Positions 5,477-11,845 of a stretch of 23,171 bases of DNA are shown piece by piece. A program made the translations under genes and the position numbers. Each line of letters begins with the position of its first letter. Positions within the stretch are counted from its first letter, which is position 1. The notes under the pieces are model-generated. The model ran no database searches. It saw only the letters and a program-made list of their open reading frames with translations, and was not told the origin of the DNA. The stretch covers positions 10,482-33,652 of IMG/VR virus record IMGVR_UViG_3300038834_000134; one strand, written 5' to 3'. Source of the stretch: a virus.

Positions 5477-5840
5477 AAAACTTGTGGTCGATTATGCCGA
5501 CTTGATGGGTAAAACAGTTAAACGTACCTTTGATGGTGCGAAGTTTAAATGTGTAACCATTCAATATGCTAAAAATACAGAAATTTTGTATGTAAGCATC
5601 TTGCGATGTTATGACTTTGACCATATTGACAATGCTACTGAATATGCCAATGCAGTGGCAAACAAAGCTATTTTTATTGATTGGGATAACTTTTTCTTAA
5701 ATTATGAATTTTCTGAAAAAGATTGCGAAACAATCTCGGGTAACAACTTTTCAAACAATTTGATAAAGGCCAACTGGAACCAAATAAAAAAAGTATTTGT
5801 AAAAGATTTTAAAGAAGGCGCCCATGGGAAAAAGGATTGA
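5457..5840 (+). CDS. Hypothetical early protein
   Basis: 127 aa, with a basic N-terminus (MFKKNRRKLVVDYADL) and then an acidic, aromatic-rich body (ILRCYDFDHIDNATEY, AIFIDWDNFFLNYEF). No motif recognised. The first ATG overlaps the upstream gene by 20 nt, and the end overlaps the zinc-binding gene by 17 nt. Asn/Asp/Phe-rich composition fits the AT-rich genome. Confidence 0.6.
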   Translation: MFKKNRRKLVVDYADLMGKTVKRTFDGAKFKCVTIQYAKNTEILYVSILRCYDFDHIDNATEYANAVANKAIFIDWDNFFLNYEFSEKDCETISGNNFSNNLIKANWNQIKKVFVKDFKEGAHGKKD

Positions 5841-6117
5841 TTTAAAAGACTTACAACAGTACATTGATGATAAGGGATTTATCGTTCAAAACCACTGCTG
5901 GAAATGTCAAAAGATCAGTTACAGAAATGAAAAAGATGCCAAAACAGTTTCAGCAGATATGTTCAAACTTGGTAAAGGCCATACCTATGCATATGCCTGT
6001 CCTAAAGGTAATGGCTGGCATCTAACTTCTAAAAAACCAAGAAGTGCAAATTGCCCCAGGCAAAAAAAACAATGCAAAGCAACACGACAAAGTAAACCTG
6101 AAAGGAGGAGACAATGA
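5824..6117 (+). CDS. Small Zn-binding protein (CxxC ... C ... GWHLT)
   Basis: 97 aa. HCWKCQKISYRNEKDAK (24-40) and YAYACPKGNGWHLTS (55-69) match a small zinc-binding pattern seen in phage and actinobacterial proteins: C-x-x-C, a tyrosine-rich turn with an A/K helix, then Y-x-C-P-x-G-x-x-W-H-L-T. Ligand candidates are C25, C28, C59 and H66. The C-terminal 25 residues are very basic (KKPRSANCPRQKKQCKATRQ), fitting nucleic acid binding. Its stop overlaps the next start (ATGA). Role unknown. Confidence 0.65.
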   Translation: MGKRIDLKDLQQYIDDKGFIVQNHCWKCQKISYRNEKDAKTVSADMFKLGKGHTYAYACPKGNGWHLTSKKPRSANCPRQKKQCKATRQSKPERRRQ

Positions 6118-6392
6118 GTGATTCTTTGAAACTTAGAAGATTGAAGGAAATGCGTTTGGCAAACTTAGAGAAACAGTTGCTTGACGATACTTTAAAAGGC
6201 TATGACCATTATGTTTTTATAAACGAAAGGGGTAAAGCACAGGTTGTAACAGAACAAGGTCGTTGGGTTGCTGAACATATACGAACAGCAATTTTAAAAT
6301 TTAATTATCAAGTTGATGAAACTAAGAAAAAACTTGTTAAAGACTTTTCAGATGCAGAAATACAAGCTTATATAGATAAATACGATTCATAG
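6114..6392 (+). CDS. Hypothetical early protein with strong RBS
   Basis: 92 aa, MSDSLKLRRLKEMRLANLEK at the start; helical N-terminus, short beta segment (HYVFINERGKAQVVTEQGRW), helical C-terminus. No family recognised. AGGAGG at 6103-6108 lies 5 nt before the ATG, the clearest Shine-Dalgarno in the window, inside the end of the preceding gene. This suggests higher translation than its neighbours, most of which rely on overlap coupling. Confidence 0.65.
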   Translation: MSDSLKLRRLKEMRLANLEKQLLDDTLKGYDHYVFINERGKAQVVTEQGRWVAEHIRTAILKFNYQVDETKKKLVKDFSDAEIQAYIDKYDS

Positions 6393-6395
6393 ACT

Positions 6396-6515
6396 ATGCA
6401 AACAAGAGATAAAATTATTGCTGCCAAAAAGCGTATTAACGAACTTGAAACTCTTATAAGATATTGGTCAATGAAAAAAGTTATAGAAAAACAAAGACTT
6501 TACCAAATCACTTAA
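6396..6515 (+). CDS. Very small hypothetical protein at the end of the early operon
   Basis: 39 aa, MQTRDKIIAAKKRINELETL at the start, basic and helical (coiled-coil-like). It starts 3 nt after the previous stop, which supports it. Its last 8 nt overlap the end of the oppositely oriented gene 6508-6783, so the early operon ends here in a tail-to-tail overlap without an obvious terminator. Confidence 0.5.
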   Translation: MQTRDKIIAAKKRINELETLIRYWSMKKVIEKQRLYQIT

Positions 6516-6783
6516 ATAATCTTTTTTTTATTTTATTTATTATATTAGGTTTTTTTCTTATTTCTTTAACTACAAGATTTGCTTCAAGTTCAACTAATCT
6601 ACCAAGTAAAGATGCAAGAAAAACATCCTGGTGCATTTGATGTCGCACAAGATGTGTACAGTACCTTTTTATATTGTCATAATCTTCACTTTGCATAATT
6701 TCTCGACAACGCATTTCAACAGATAATTGCAACTCGGGTGGGGCTGGTTCTATCTCTATGTTGAGAAATTTTTTTACGTTCAT
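6508..6783 (-). CDS. Hypothetical protein, cyanophage-like
   Basis: 91 aa. The core PPELQLSVEMRCREIMQSE (14-32), then CTHLVRHQMHQDVFLASLLG and RLVELEANLV, is an all-helical pattern of a kind I recall from small cyanobacterial and cyanophage proteins (a helix with V-R-x-x-x-x-Q followed by R-x-x-E-L-E). The C-terminus is basic (KIKKRLFK). It is the second gene of a two-gene minus-strand unit whose upstream member ends in an ATGA overlap with its start, and it faces the end of the early operon. Function unknown. Confidence 0.65.
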   Translation of the reverse strand: MNVKKFLNIEIEPAPPELQLSVEMRCREIMQSEDYDNIKRYCTHLVRHQMHQDVFLASLLGRLVELEANLVVKEIRKKPNIINKIKKRLFK

Positions 6784-6941
6784 TTAACTGGAAATAATTT
6801 TTCTTCAATCATTTTTACAATGGCATCATCAACATCATTGTCACTTTTCTCTGCCAAATCTTTCAAAAGACTTACAGCAGCTTTGCGTAATGATTCAGAT
6901 TTACCAAACTTAATAAACAGACCGATTAAAAATTTAGACAT
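6780..6941 (-). CDS. Small hypothetical protein, first of a two-gene unit
   Basis: 53 aa, MSKFLIGLFIKFGKSESLRK at the start and ending KMIEEKLFPVK. The first 13 residues are amphipathic/hydrophobic, the rest helical and acidic. Its stop overlaps the start of the 91-aa gene by 4 nt (ATGA), which is the main support. It reads leftwards, divergent from the 7042 gene. No function can be assigned; the N-terminal amphipathic helix might bind membrane. Confidence 0.6.
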   Translation of the reverse strand: MSKFLIGLFIKFGKSESLRKAAVSLLKDLAEKSDNDVDDAIVKMIEEKLFPVK

Positions 6942-6991
6942 AATTTTGTGTGTTACTTTCCAAACATAACAGTATTTGCTAAATTTGGCAC

Positions 6992-7038
6992 ATACTACCC
7001 TAAAGCGGTGGTCATCCTGTCTTCATTTTGGGTAGTAT
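6992..7038 (+). repeat. Perfect 9-bp inverted repeat before the 7042 gene
   Basis: ATACTACCC (6992-7000) and GGGTAGTAT (7030-7038) pair perfectly around a 29-nt loop and end 3 nt before the ATG at 7042. As RNA this would bury the translation start region; as DNA it could be a two-site operator between the divergent genes at 6941 and 7042. I see no convincing sigma70 pair in this 100-bp intergenic region. Confidence 0.5.
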
Positions 7039-7041
7039 TTT

Positions 7042-7299
7042 ATGGCAGACGAACAAGAAGAAAAAGAAGGTACCGATTGGGGCGAAATCTTTGGTCATGC
7101 TGTCCGATTTATGATTCTTTGCTGGTCTTTAGCAATGATGACTCTCGGATATATGGACAAAATTCGTAATGATGGTGCGTTTTTGGCAGGCCTTACCTCA
7201 GGTGTCTTAGGCAGTTATGGTATAAGTGTAAACAAAAAGAAACCTACAAACGCTGCTAAGATAGTGGATAACAAGGACACTAACGTAGGAATTAAATGA
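7042..7299 (+). CDS. Small membrane protein, holin candidate
   Basis: 85 aa. An acidic N-terminus (MADEQEEKEGTDWGE) is followed by two hydrophobic stretches: about 18-37 (HAVRFMILCWSLAMMTLGYM) and 46-60 (FLAGLTSGVLGSYGI), then a basic polar tail. Two short membrane spans, small size and charged tail would fit a holin, and no other lysis gene is visible, but no family match is recalled. It overlaps the next gene (signal-peptide protein) by 4 nt, so it belongs to the cassette at 7042-8816. Confidence 0.7.
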   Translation: MADEQEEKEGTDWGEIFGHAVRFMILCWSLAMMTLGYMDKIRNDGAFLAGLTSGVLGSYGISVNKKKPTNAAKIVDNKDTNVGIK

Positions 7300-7811
7300 A
7301 AAAACTATTTGCATTGCTTTTATTTTTTCCATCTGCTGCCTTTGCAGATATTAAACAGGAATTTGTTACCTCTGCGCAGATAACTGTTGATATGCCATAT
7401 GTGGTTACGAATAAAGTTGGTACAACATATTCTTTAAGTGGTAATAATATTACACCATCTGTAACTGTAGGAGATACAACAACATCTGGAAAGATTGGTG
7501 GAATAAATGTTGGCAGTTTATCAAATGGTGTACCAGCAATGATTCAGACAGATACAGCCATAACAACTGCTGGTTCATCTTTCTCAAAAACAGAATCGGT
7601 AATTATGGGTGACGCCACACCTTCTGCGGTAACACCTAGTTCGGGTATTGCATCCTTACCAGTTTTAGGCGGACAAACAACAATAGGAAGCGGAGGCACA
7701 GCCGGATCGCTTGCGCTCACTTCTTTATCTAGCGGAGTTCACACTTGCACAGCAGGCGGTAGCGGCACAAGTTGTATAGGCTCTACAAAAGTTACTATAA
7801 CCATTGATTAA
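7296..7811 (+). CDS. Secreted cyanophage-type protein 1
   Basis: 171 aa. MKKLFALLLFFPSAAFA is a textbook signal peptide with cleavage expected after AFA (17). The mature part is Gly/Ser/Thr-rich and beta-like: ITVDMPYVVTNKVGTTYSLS (29-48), a GDATPS segment, and a C-terminal GGTAGSLALTSL followed by two Cys about ten residues apart. I recall similar proteins in marine cyanophage genomes in the same order with the next two genes; their function is not known to me. Export across the host inner membrane is implied. It overlaps the next gene by 8 nt. Confidence 0.8.
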   Translation: MKKLFALLLFFPSAAFADIKQEFVTSAQITVDMPYVVTNKVGTTYSLSGNNITPSVTVGDTTTSGKIGGINVGSLSNGVPAMIQTDTAITTAGSSFSKTESVIMGDATPSAVTPSSGIASLPVLGGQTTIGSGGTAGSLALTSLSSGVHTCTAGGSGTSCIGSTKVTITID

Positions 7812-8235
7812 ATTTTGGCTGTTAGTTATAATAATATATCCGCTAAGAACCCTTGCTACACCTGTGGTTCCACAATTTCGCTCAGGTTCGCAAACAACCT
7901 CTTCAACAAGTCAAAGTGTTATAAATGAAACGATTACATCATACCAATACAGAACTGGTTACTCATATGCAGCAAGTGGACATAATATCGAAGCTGAAAC
8001 AGGATATATCAACCCTACTGCTACGACACAAAGCACCCAAACAGTTGGAGGAGTAAATTTTAGTTGGACAAGTCCAAATCTCGAAGCAATCCCACGCTGG
8101 AAAATCGCAACAGATGGTGCAGCATTTTCGATACAAGAAACTCTCATAACACCAGGCCTAGATACAGTTACAAACATACAAAGAACCATAACAACTTCAA
8201 CAACTTCAGAAACCACAAGTACCTTTGGTCAATAA
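7804..8235 (+). CDS. Secreted cyanophage-type protein 2
   Basis: 143 aa from a TTG at 7804. The TTG is chosen because it alone gives a signal peptide (MIKFWLLVIIIYPLRTLA) and overlaps the upstream stop; the first in-frame ATG (about 7925) would remove it. The mature part is Ser/Thr-rich, with PVVPQFRSGSQTTS near the start and IQRTITTSTTSETTSTFGQ at the end, plus a GAAFSIQETLITPG segment. This matches the style of a protein I remember beside the other two in cyanophages. No cysteines, so no disulfides or lipid anchor. Confidence 0.75.
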   Translation: MIKFWLLVIIIYPLRTLATPVVPQFRSGSQTTSSTSQSVINETITSYQYRTGYSYAASGHNIEAETGYINPTATTQSTQTVGGVNFSWTSPNLEAIPRWKIATDGAAFSIQETLITPGLDTVTNIQRTITTSTTSETTSTFGQ

Positions 8236-8816
8236 TATTTTTACTTTTACCTATAAAGCCTTTAAATGCAAATACAACGGTTAGTAGTCCACAAAGTCAA
8301 AGTACAGGGGTAGTTAACAACAATGCGACTATGATAACGCCTTCAAGCCTTCCACAGAACCGCTACAGTCAAGGAATTGTTTGTACATCGCCAAGTCTTA
8401 CAATTACACCATATCTTACAGATGCTTGGTCATTTAACAGGCCTATTGAAACTGTAACCAGACAAGCAATTTATGATGAAGACACTGGCGAGATTAAATA
8501 TTACCAAGAGACACCACGTTTTGAAAAAGATAACTACAACTTAAATTATGGAATTAGTATGCAATTTAATATACCGCTAGGAAATGGTGGCAAACTCTGT
8601 AAAGAAGCAGCAAAGGTAAATATAGAAGCACAAAAACTTCTTATAAAAAAAACACAATATGAAATCAGCTTATTTAGGTTAGAGCAATGTGCCAAGCAAG
8701 CAAAACTTGGGGTAAGCTTTGTTGCTGGTAGCCCAAGTGCAGTTACTTGCCAAGATATTGTTATAACAGTACCGCCAAACCAAGTATTACCGCACAAACA
8801 TATCATCAAGAAGTAG
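8232..8816 (+). CDS. Secreted cyanophage-type protein 3, start codon unclear
   Basis: About 193 aa. A hydrophobic segment (IIFLLLPIKPLNA) ends in a good signal-peptidase site, and the mature protein begins NTTVSSPQSQSTG. Conserved-looking parts are NRYSQGIVCTSPSLTITPYL, ETPRFEKDNYNLNYGISMQF and KLCKEAAKVNI; at least four Cys are present. No ATG, GTG or TTG exists near the signal peptide. The only nearby candidates are ATA at 8232 or 8235, overlapping the upstream stop. A TTG at 8064 would add 56 residues before the signal peptide and is not credible. Either a rare start codon, reinitiation or a sequence error is involved. The stop lies just inside the convergent hairpin. Confidence 0.7.
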   Translation: MIFLLLPIKPLNANTTVSSPQSQSTGVVNNNATMITPSSLPQNRYSQGIVCTSPSLTITPYLTDAWSFNRPIETVTRQAIYDEDTGEIKYYQETPRFEKDNYNLNYGISMQFNIPLGNGGKLCKEAAKVNIEAQKLLIKKTQYEISLFRLEQCAKQAKLGVSFVAGSPSAVTCQDIVITVPPNQVLPHKHIIKK

Positions 8817-8844
8817 ACGAGCAACGGGTATTACACTCATCTAC
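8813..8844. terminator. Hairpin at the convergent gene junction, possible bidirectional terminator
   Basis: GTAGACGAG (8813-8821) pairs with CTCATCTAC (8836-8844) with one C/A mismatch, around a 14-nt loop. It lies in the 34-bp gap between the plus-strand stop at 8816 and the minus-strand stop at 8851. On the plus strand a T-rich stretch follows, but only after several bases; on the minus strand there is no good T-run. Position is stronger evidence than structure. Confidence 0.45.
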
Positions 8845-8850
8845 GGATAT

Positions 8851-9480
8851 TTATTTTACCTTATTTTTTTTCTTAGTCAATTTAGTAATAATCTGTTTCA
8901 CGAGAGGTTTTACAATATTAATAAGAATCGGAGTAGAAGCGGCAACCACAGCAATAGCAGCAGCATTAGTAATAGCAGGGACATTAGGTATGTACTGCTC
9001 GGTAAAGCTGGTGTCCTCATACAAAGTAATGCATTTACTTTTATCTTCGTTTAATTTATGTCCGACAACACGTTCTAGTCTTTTATCGTTACGAAAATCC
9101 CCAACACGTTGATCTTTTTCTGGATCTGGACATTTTATAAAAAACTCTGTTTCTTTCGCAACAGGCTTTTGTGTAACTGGTGGTTTTGTTTCAGGTATTT
9201 CAGGCTCACTAGATTGTATCGGTGTATCTTCTGACATTATCAAATTGTTTGGCTGATAATTCATTGGATTAAAACTTGGAAATGGCGCATCACAAACAGT
9301 AAATACACCATTAGGGTCATCCAGTAATAAATTTCTATTGCCAGTATTTTTTATATCTCTATGTTGATATGTACAGCCAGGAACATTTATTGTTAAAGGT
9401 ATTATGGTTACTGGTTTTGTAAAATCAAGTATTGGTTGTATTTGTACGTCGGGTATATTTATATCAGGTATTCCCATCAA
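8851..9480 (-). CDS. Cyanophage-type membrane-anchored hypothetical protein
   Basis: 209 aa. It begins MMGIPDINIPDVQIQP with a repetitive I-P-x-hydrophobic pattern, then VPGCTYQHRDIKNTG, DPNGVFTVCDAPFPSFNPMN, a Pro/Glu-rich linker (SSEPEIPETKPPVTQKPVAK), DQRVGDFRNDKRLERVVGHK, and a C-terminal hydrophobic span (about 170-190, ITNAAAIAVVAASTPILINI) followed by a strongly basic tail (KLTKKKNKVK). I recall proteins of this pattern in marine Synechococcus and Prochlorococcus phages, function unknown. It is the last gene of the leftward operon and is coupled to the 70-aa gene upstream by ATGA. Confidence 0.75.
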   Translation of the reverse strand: MMGIPDINIPDVQIQPILDFTKPVTIIPLTINVPGCTYQHRDIKNTGNRNLLLDDPNGVFTVCDAPFPSFNPMNYQPNNLIMSEDTPIQSSEPEIPETKPPVTQKPVAKETEFFIKCPDPEKDQRVGDFRNDKRLERVVGHKLNEDKSKCITLYEDTSFTEQYIPNVPAITNAAAIAVVAASTPILINIVKPLVKQIITKLTKKKNKVK

Positions 9481-9689
9481 AGAGGCATTGCAGGGAAAGT
9501 TTCTTTTGGCATTTGCAATGGTATTTCTTCCATCATTTTTTCTTTTAAATCACCCATAAGTTTGTTTTTTAAATCTCTTTCAAACTCGGGGCTTTGCATA
9601 TAGCGAATAGCTACAAAACCAAAGGCAGCCATTGACCCTGATAACAAAAGAGACAATAATGAGGCTACTTGACAAATTTTATTAAACAT
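9477..9689 (-). CDS. Small membrane protein with Pro-rich C-terminus
   Basis: 70 aa. One hydrophobic span, about 6-28 (CQVASLLSLLLSGSMAAFGF), then a charged helix and the end EEIPLQMPKETFPAMPL. The shape (one membrane span, charged helix, Pro/Met-rich end) resembles small cyanophage proteins I recall next to homologues of the 209-aa gene. The ATG at 9689 is back to back with the plus-strand ATG at 9690 (CATATG), so it has no promoter of its own right there and is probably reached by transcription from the right. Confidence 0.65.
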   Translation of the reverse strand: MFNKICQVASLLSLLLSGSMAAFGFVAIRYMQSPEFERDLKNKLMGDLKEKMMEEIPLQMPKETFPAMPL

Positions 9690-9821
9690 ATGTGGAAAGA
9701 AGCGTTTATAAAGGCATTAGCACCAATAAGTTTAATGGTGCTGTTTTTGATTGTTGGTTTGACTCCACTATATCTGATAGGTGGAATGATGACTAGACAA
9801 ATGCACGAAAAAATTAATTAA
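9690..9821 (+). CDS. Possible small plus-strand membrane protein inside the leftward operon
   Basis: 43 aa, MWKEAFIKALAPISLMVLFL at the start, one clear membrane span (12-31) and a polar end. Codon structure and hydrophobicity look protein-coding, and it fills the 124-bp gap between two minus-strand genes. It points against the surrounding operon and overlaps the end of the coiled-coil gene by 8 nt. No promoter or Shine-Dalgarno stands out. It may be a real antisense-oriented small gene or chance. Confidence 0.45.
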   Translation: MWKEAFIKALAPISLMVLFLIVGLTPLYLIGGMMTRQMHEKIN

Positions 9822-10017
9822 CTATTTCTGTTTTTGTTGTTATTTCTTCTTGGCCTTGTAATTCTTTTAGTCTTTCACTACAAGAAAAAGCTTTCATTTT
9901 TAAAGCATCACGAGCTATAACAAGTTCTTTGATTTTTTCTTGAATTTTATTAAATTCATCGACTGCGACTTGCATTTCAAGTTTGAGTTGGTCTATACGT
10001 TTTTGTGATTTTGTCAT
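9814..10017 (-). CDS. Small coiled-coil protein
   Basis: 67 aa from the ATG at 10017; the open frame extends upstream into the neighbouring gene, but this ATG is 2 nt from that gene's stop. MTKSQKRIDQLKLEMQVAVD at the start, then a run of heptads (FNKIQEKIKELVIARDALKM) and a Thr/Glu end. It is almost entirely coiled coil. Located just after tail-fibre region genes; function unknown. Confidence 0.65.
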   Translation of the reverse strand: MTKSQKRIDQLKLEMQVAVDEFNKIQEKIKELVIARDALKMKAFSCSERLKELQGQEEITTKTEIVN

Positions 10018-10019
10018 AA

Positions 10020-10361
10020 TTACTCGGTGTCCTGTGCAATAAGTTTTGTTCTCCAAGCTGCTTTTACTGTATCTGTCCAAAGAAGATTACACAATGCTTT
10101 CACTTCATCAGGTATAGCTGTAACACCATCAGGCTCTTTGTCCAAAGGATTGTTAACTAAATCTTGTGCATCATCAGCAGGGGTTACTCCATCAGCCTTG
10201 TAACCACCTTTAAGTCTTCCGCAGTCAAGAGAGTATCTTTCATATTTTTCTGAAATTTGTACACCATCTTCTTTAATAACAATTCTTTTCCTTACTTGAA
10301 TAATTTTATATTCAGTAACAATTTCAGTTTTGTCATAATGAATTTCTTTTGTGAGTGCCAT
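10020..10361 (-). CDS. Tail-fibre-adjacent hypothetical protein
   Basis: 113 aa, MALTKEIHYDKTEIVTEYKI at the start, then beta-rich VRKRIVIKEDGVQISEKYER and a helical second half (PDEVKALCNLLWTDTVKAAW). The start pattern (M-A-L-T-K-E-x ... D-K-x-E-I/V-V-x-x-Y-K-x-I/V-Q-V-R) is familiar from marine phage genes next to tail fibres. The function is not known; a fibre accessory or chaperone role is only a positional guess. A GGAG about 13 nt upstream of the ATG may serve as RBS. Confidence 0.7.
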   Translation of the reverse strand: MALTKEIHYDKTEIVTEYKIIQVRKRIVIKEDGVQISEKYERYSLDCGRLKGGYKADGVTPADDAQDLVNNPLDKEPDGVTAIPDEVKALCNLLWTDTVKAAWRTKLIAQDTE

Positions 10362-10397
10362 TAGGATTAATCTCCGATTAAAACAGGTTTAGGCTTA

Positions 10398-10423
10398 GTT
10401 TATAGACGTAGCTCGGTCTAAAC
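10398..10423 (-). other. Hairpin over the tail-fibre stop codon
   Basis: GTTTA(TA)GAC (10398-10407) pairs with GTCTAAAC (10416-10423), an 8-bp stem with a 2-nt bulge and 8-nt loop, overlapping the fibre gene stop and filling the 56-bp gap before the 10361 gene. No T-run follows on the minus strand, so it may be a weak terminator or an mRNA processing or stability element. Confidence 0.35.
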
Positions 10424-11812
10424 AGTAGTTTGATATGTAAACATGACATATAATTGTGTATTATTTACACAAGCAAGTGACGCATTTTGTGGGTTTTGAT
10501 CAGAAGTTCCGCTAAGTGCAACTATTCTACCTGATGTTGAGGCGTTATCTAGTCTGCCTTTGAATACATAAGGCTGTGATCCGTTCATGCCTGCTAACCC
10601 AGTTGAACTTAAACTTTGGGTCTGAACAGGAAATGGAAAACCTGCACCGCCAACACCTGTGCTAACATTTGTAAATGGAAGATTGGTAAATTCTATAGCA
10701 TGATTTGAAGACCTCTGATCTGGGTCGCCCGAATATTGACCGCCTCCAATAATATGAACTGTTTGTCCAATTTTTACATATCTTCCAACTCTTCCTGACA
10801 TACTAGCGTTGGTTCCTGATTCGCTCCTTAAGTGAAAAGTGAAATCGCCTTCTTCATAATCATGAAGTGTATTAGTATCAGCTGTGTCACTACCAAATCT
10901 TAATCCTTGTACTCTTATATCTCCATCATTATATATTTCTAATGTTGCTCCAGTTGTATTAAATCCTAATCTAAGATTTGAATTATTATGATCAGCAAAA
11001 ATATGTCCTGTTGATGCTCCATTTTTTGATTCTAGTTTTATTGCAGCATGAGAAAAATTGCTTCCATCATTTGTATTAAAAATTTGTAAGCCTGCGGGGT
11101 TTCCAGTTGAAGCAGCTTTTATTACATTAAAAACACTACCTGTAGTAATTGCTTCAGTTCCATTATGGTAAAGTTCAACTTGTCCATCATCTTTACATGA
11201 AATCATAGTTTCAGTTCCATGCAGAATATTTAAATCGCAATTTGCAGAATTTATGGTGTTTACATCTGTTCCTGAGGTGTCATGTTGAATTATTAAATCC
11301 TGACCTCCACCAAATTCTAATTTTGAATCGTCACCAAAGGAAAGTGTGTCTACTGATTTATCAAAAGTGATGTTTACATTTGCACCCGCAAAAGTTACAT
11401 CTTCATTAAAAGTACTTGTACCACTAGCAGTCACACCGCCAGTAACGTTAATTCCTGAAGAACTAACATTGAGTCTTACAGAACCGCCTGTTGCAATATC
11501 AAAATTATTAGCAGCACTTGAAAAAACCCCTGTGTCCAAATCGTCACGAAAAGCTAGTGCGGGAGCCGAATTTGAGCCATCTTCAAGAGTTAAAGTTCCG
11601 TCAAGTTGTAAAAGTTCCACCCAACCATCGTTTGCTGAGTTTCTTATTTTTAAAATGCCTGTTGTAGTATCAGCCCACCACATATAGGCTGCTGTTGTAC
11701 TTGGTGCAGAAGAACTGCTGTTATTTGTTAATATTGCTTGTAATACATTATTTATGTCACTACGAACGTTCGCACCTGTACTATTGTCTATAACATAATC
11801 GTGGGTAGCCAT
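10418..11812 (-). CDS. Tail fibre / receptor-binding protein
   Basis: 464 aa. The N-terminus (MATHDYVIDNSTGANVRSDI, then VLQAILTNNSSSSAPS and AAYMWWADTTTGILKIRNSA) is a common module of marine phage fibres. The middle is a series of beta-rich D-D-S-x-L-x-F-G and Y-N-D-G-D-I segments typical of trimeric fibre shafts. The C-terminal part (residues about 320-464, from HDYEEGDFTFHLRSESG through SGRVGRYVKIGQTVHIIGGG) is a globular tip domain often found at fibre ends. No Peptidase_S74 chaperone domain is seen. It lies directly downstream of the J homologue, as do lambda side-fibre genes, and is expected to decide host adsorption. Confidence 0.82.
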   Translation of the reverse strand: MATHDYVIDNSTGANVRSDINNVLQAILTNNSSSSAPSTTAAYMWWADTTTGILKIRNSANDGWVELLQLDGTLTLEDGSNSAPALAFRDDLDTGVFSSAANNFDIATGGSVRLNVSSSGINVTGGVTASGTSTFNEDVTFAGANVNITFDKSVDTLSFGDDSKLEFGGGQDLIIQHDTSGTDVNTINSANCDLNILHGTETMISCKDDGQVELYHNGTEAITTGSVFNVIKAASTGNPAGLQIFNTNDGSNFSHAAIKLESKNGASTGHIFADHNNSNLRLGFNTTGATLEIYNDGDIRVQGLRFGSDTADTNTLHDYEEGDFTFHLRSESGTNASMSGRVGRYVKIGQTVHIIGGGQYSGDPDQRSSNHAIEFTNLPFTNVSTGVGGAGFPFPVQTQSLSSTGLAGMNGSQPYVFKGRLDNASTSGRIVALSGTSDQNPQNASLACVNNTQLYVMFTYQTTV

Positions 11813-11845
11813 TTTACACTAATTTTTCTTTAAGGTTATCATAAT

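Noticed and set aside
7892-7903. AACAACCTCTTC, similar to the leader motif tail
   Set aside because: It lies inside the coding sequence of secreted protein 2, has no GAGA hairpin before it and no start codon after it.
8747-9112. Plus-strand open frame across the convergent junction
   Set aside because: It is the complement of the 209-aa membrane-anchored protein, with a shadow-type composition and no start signals.
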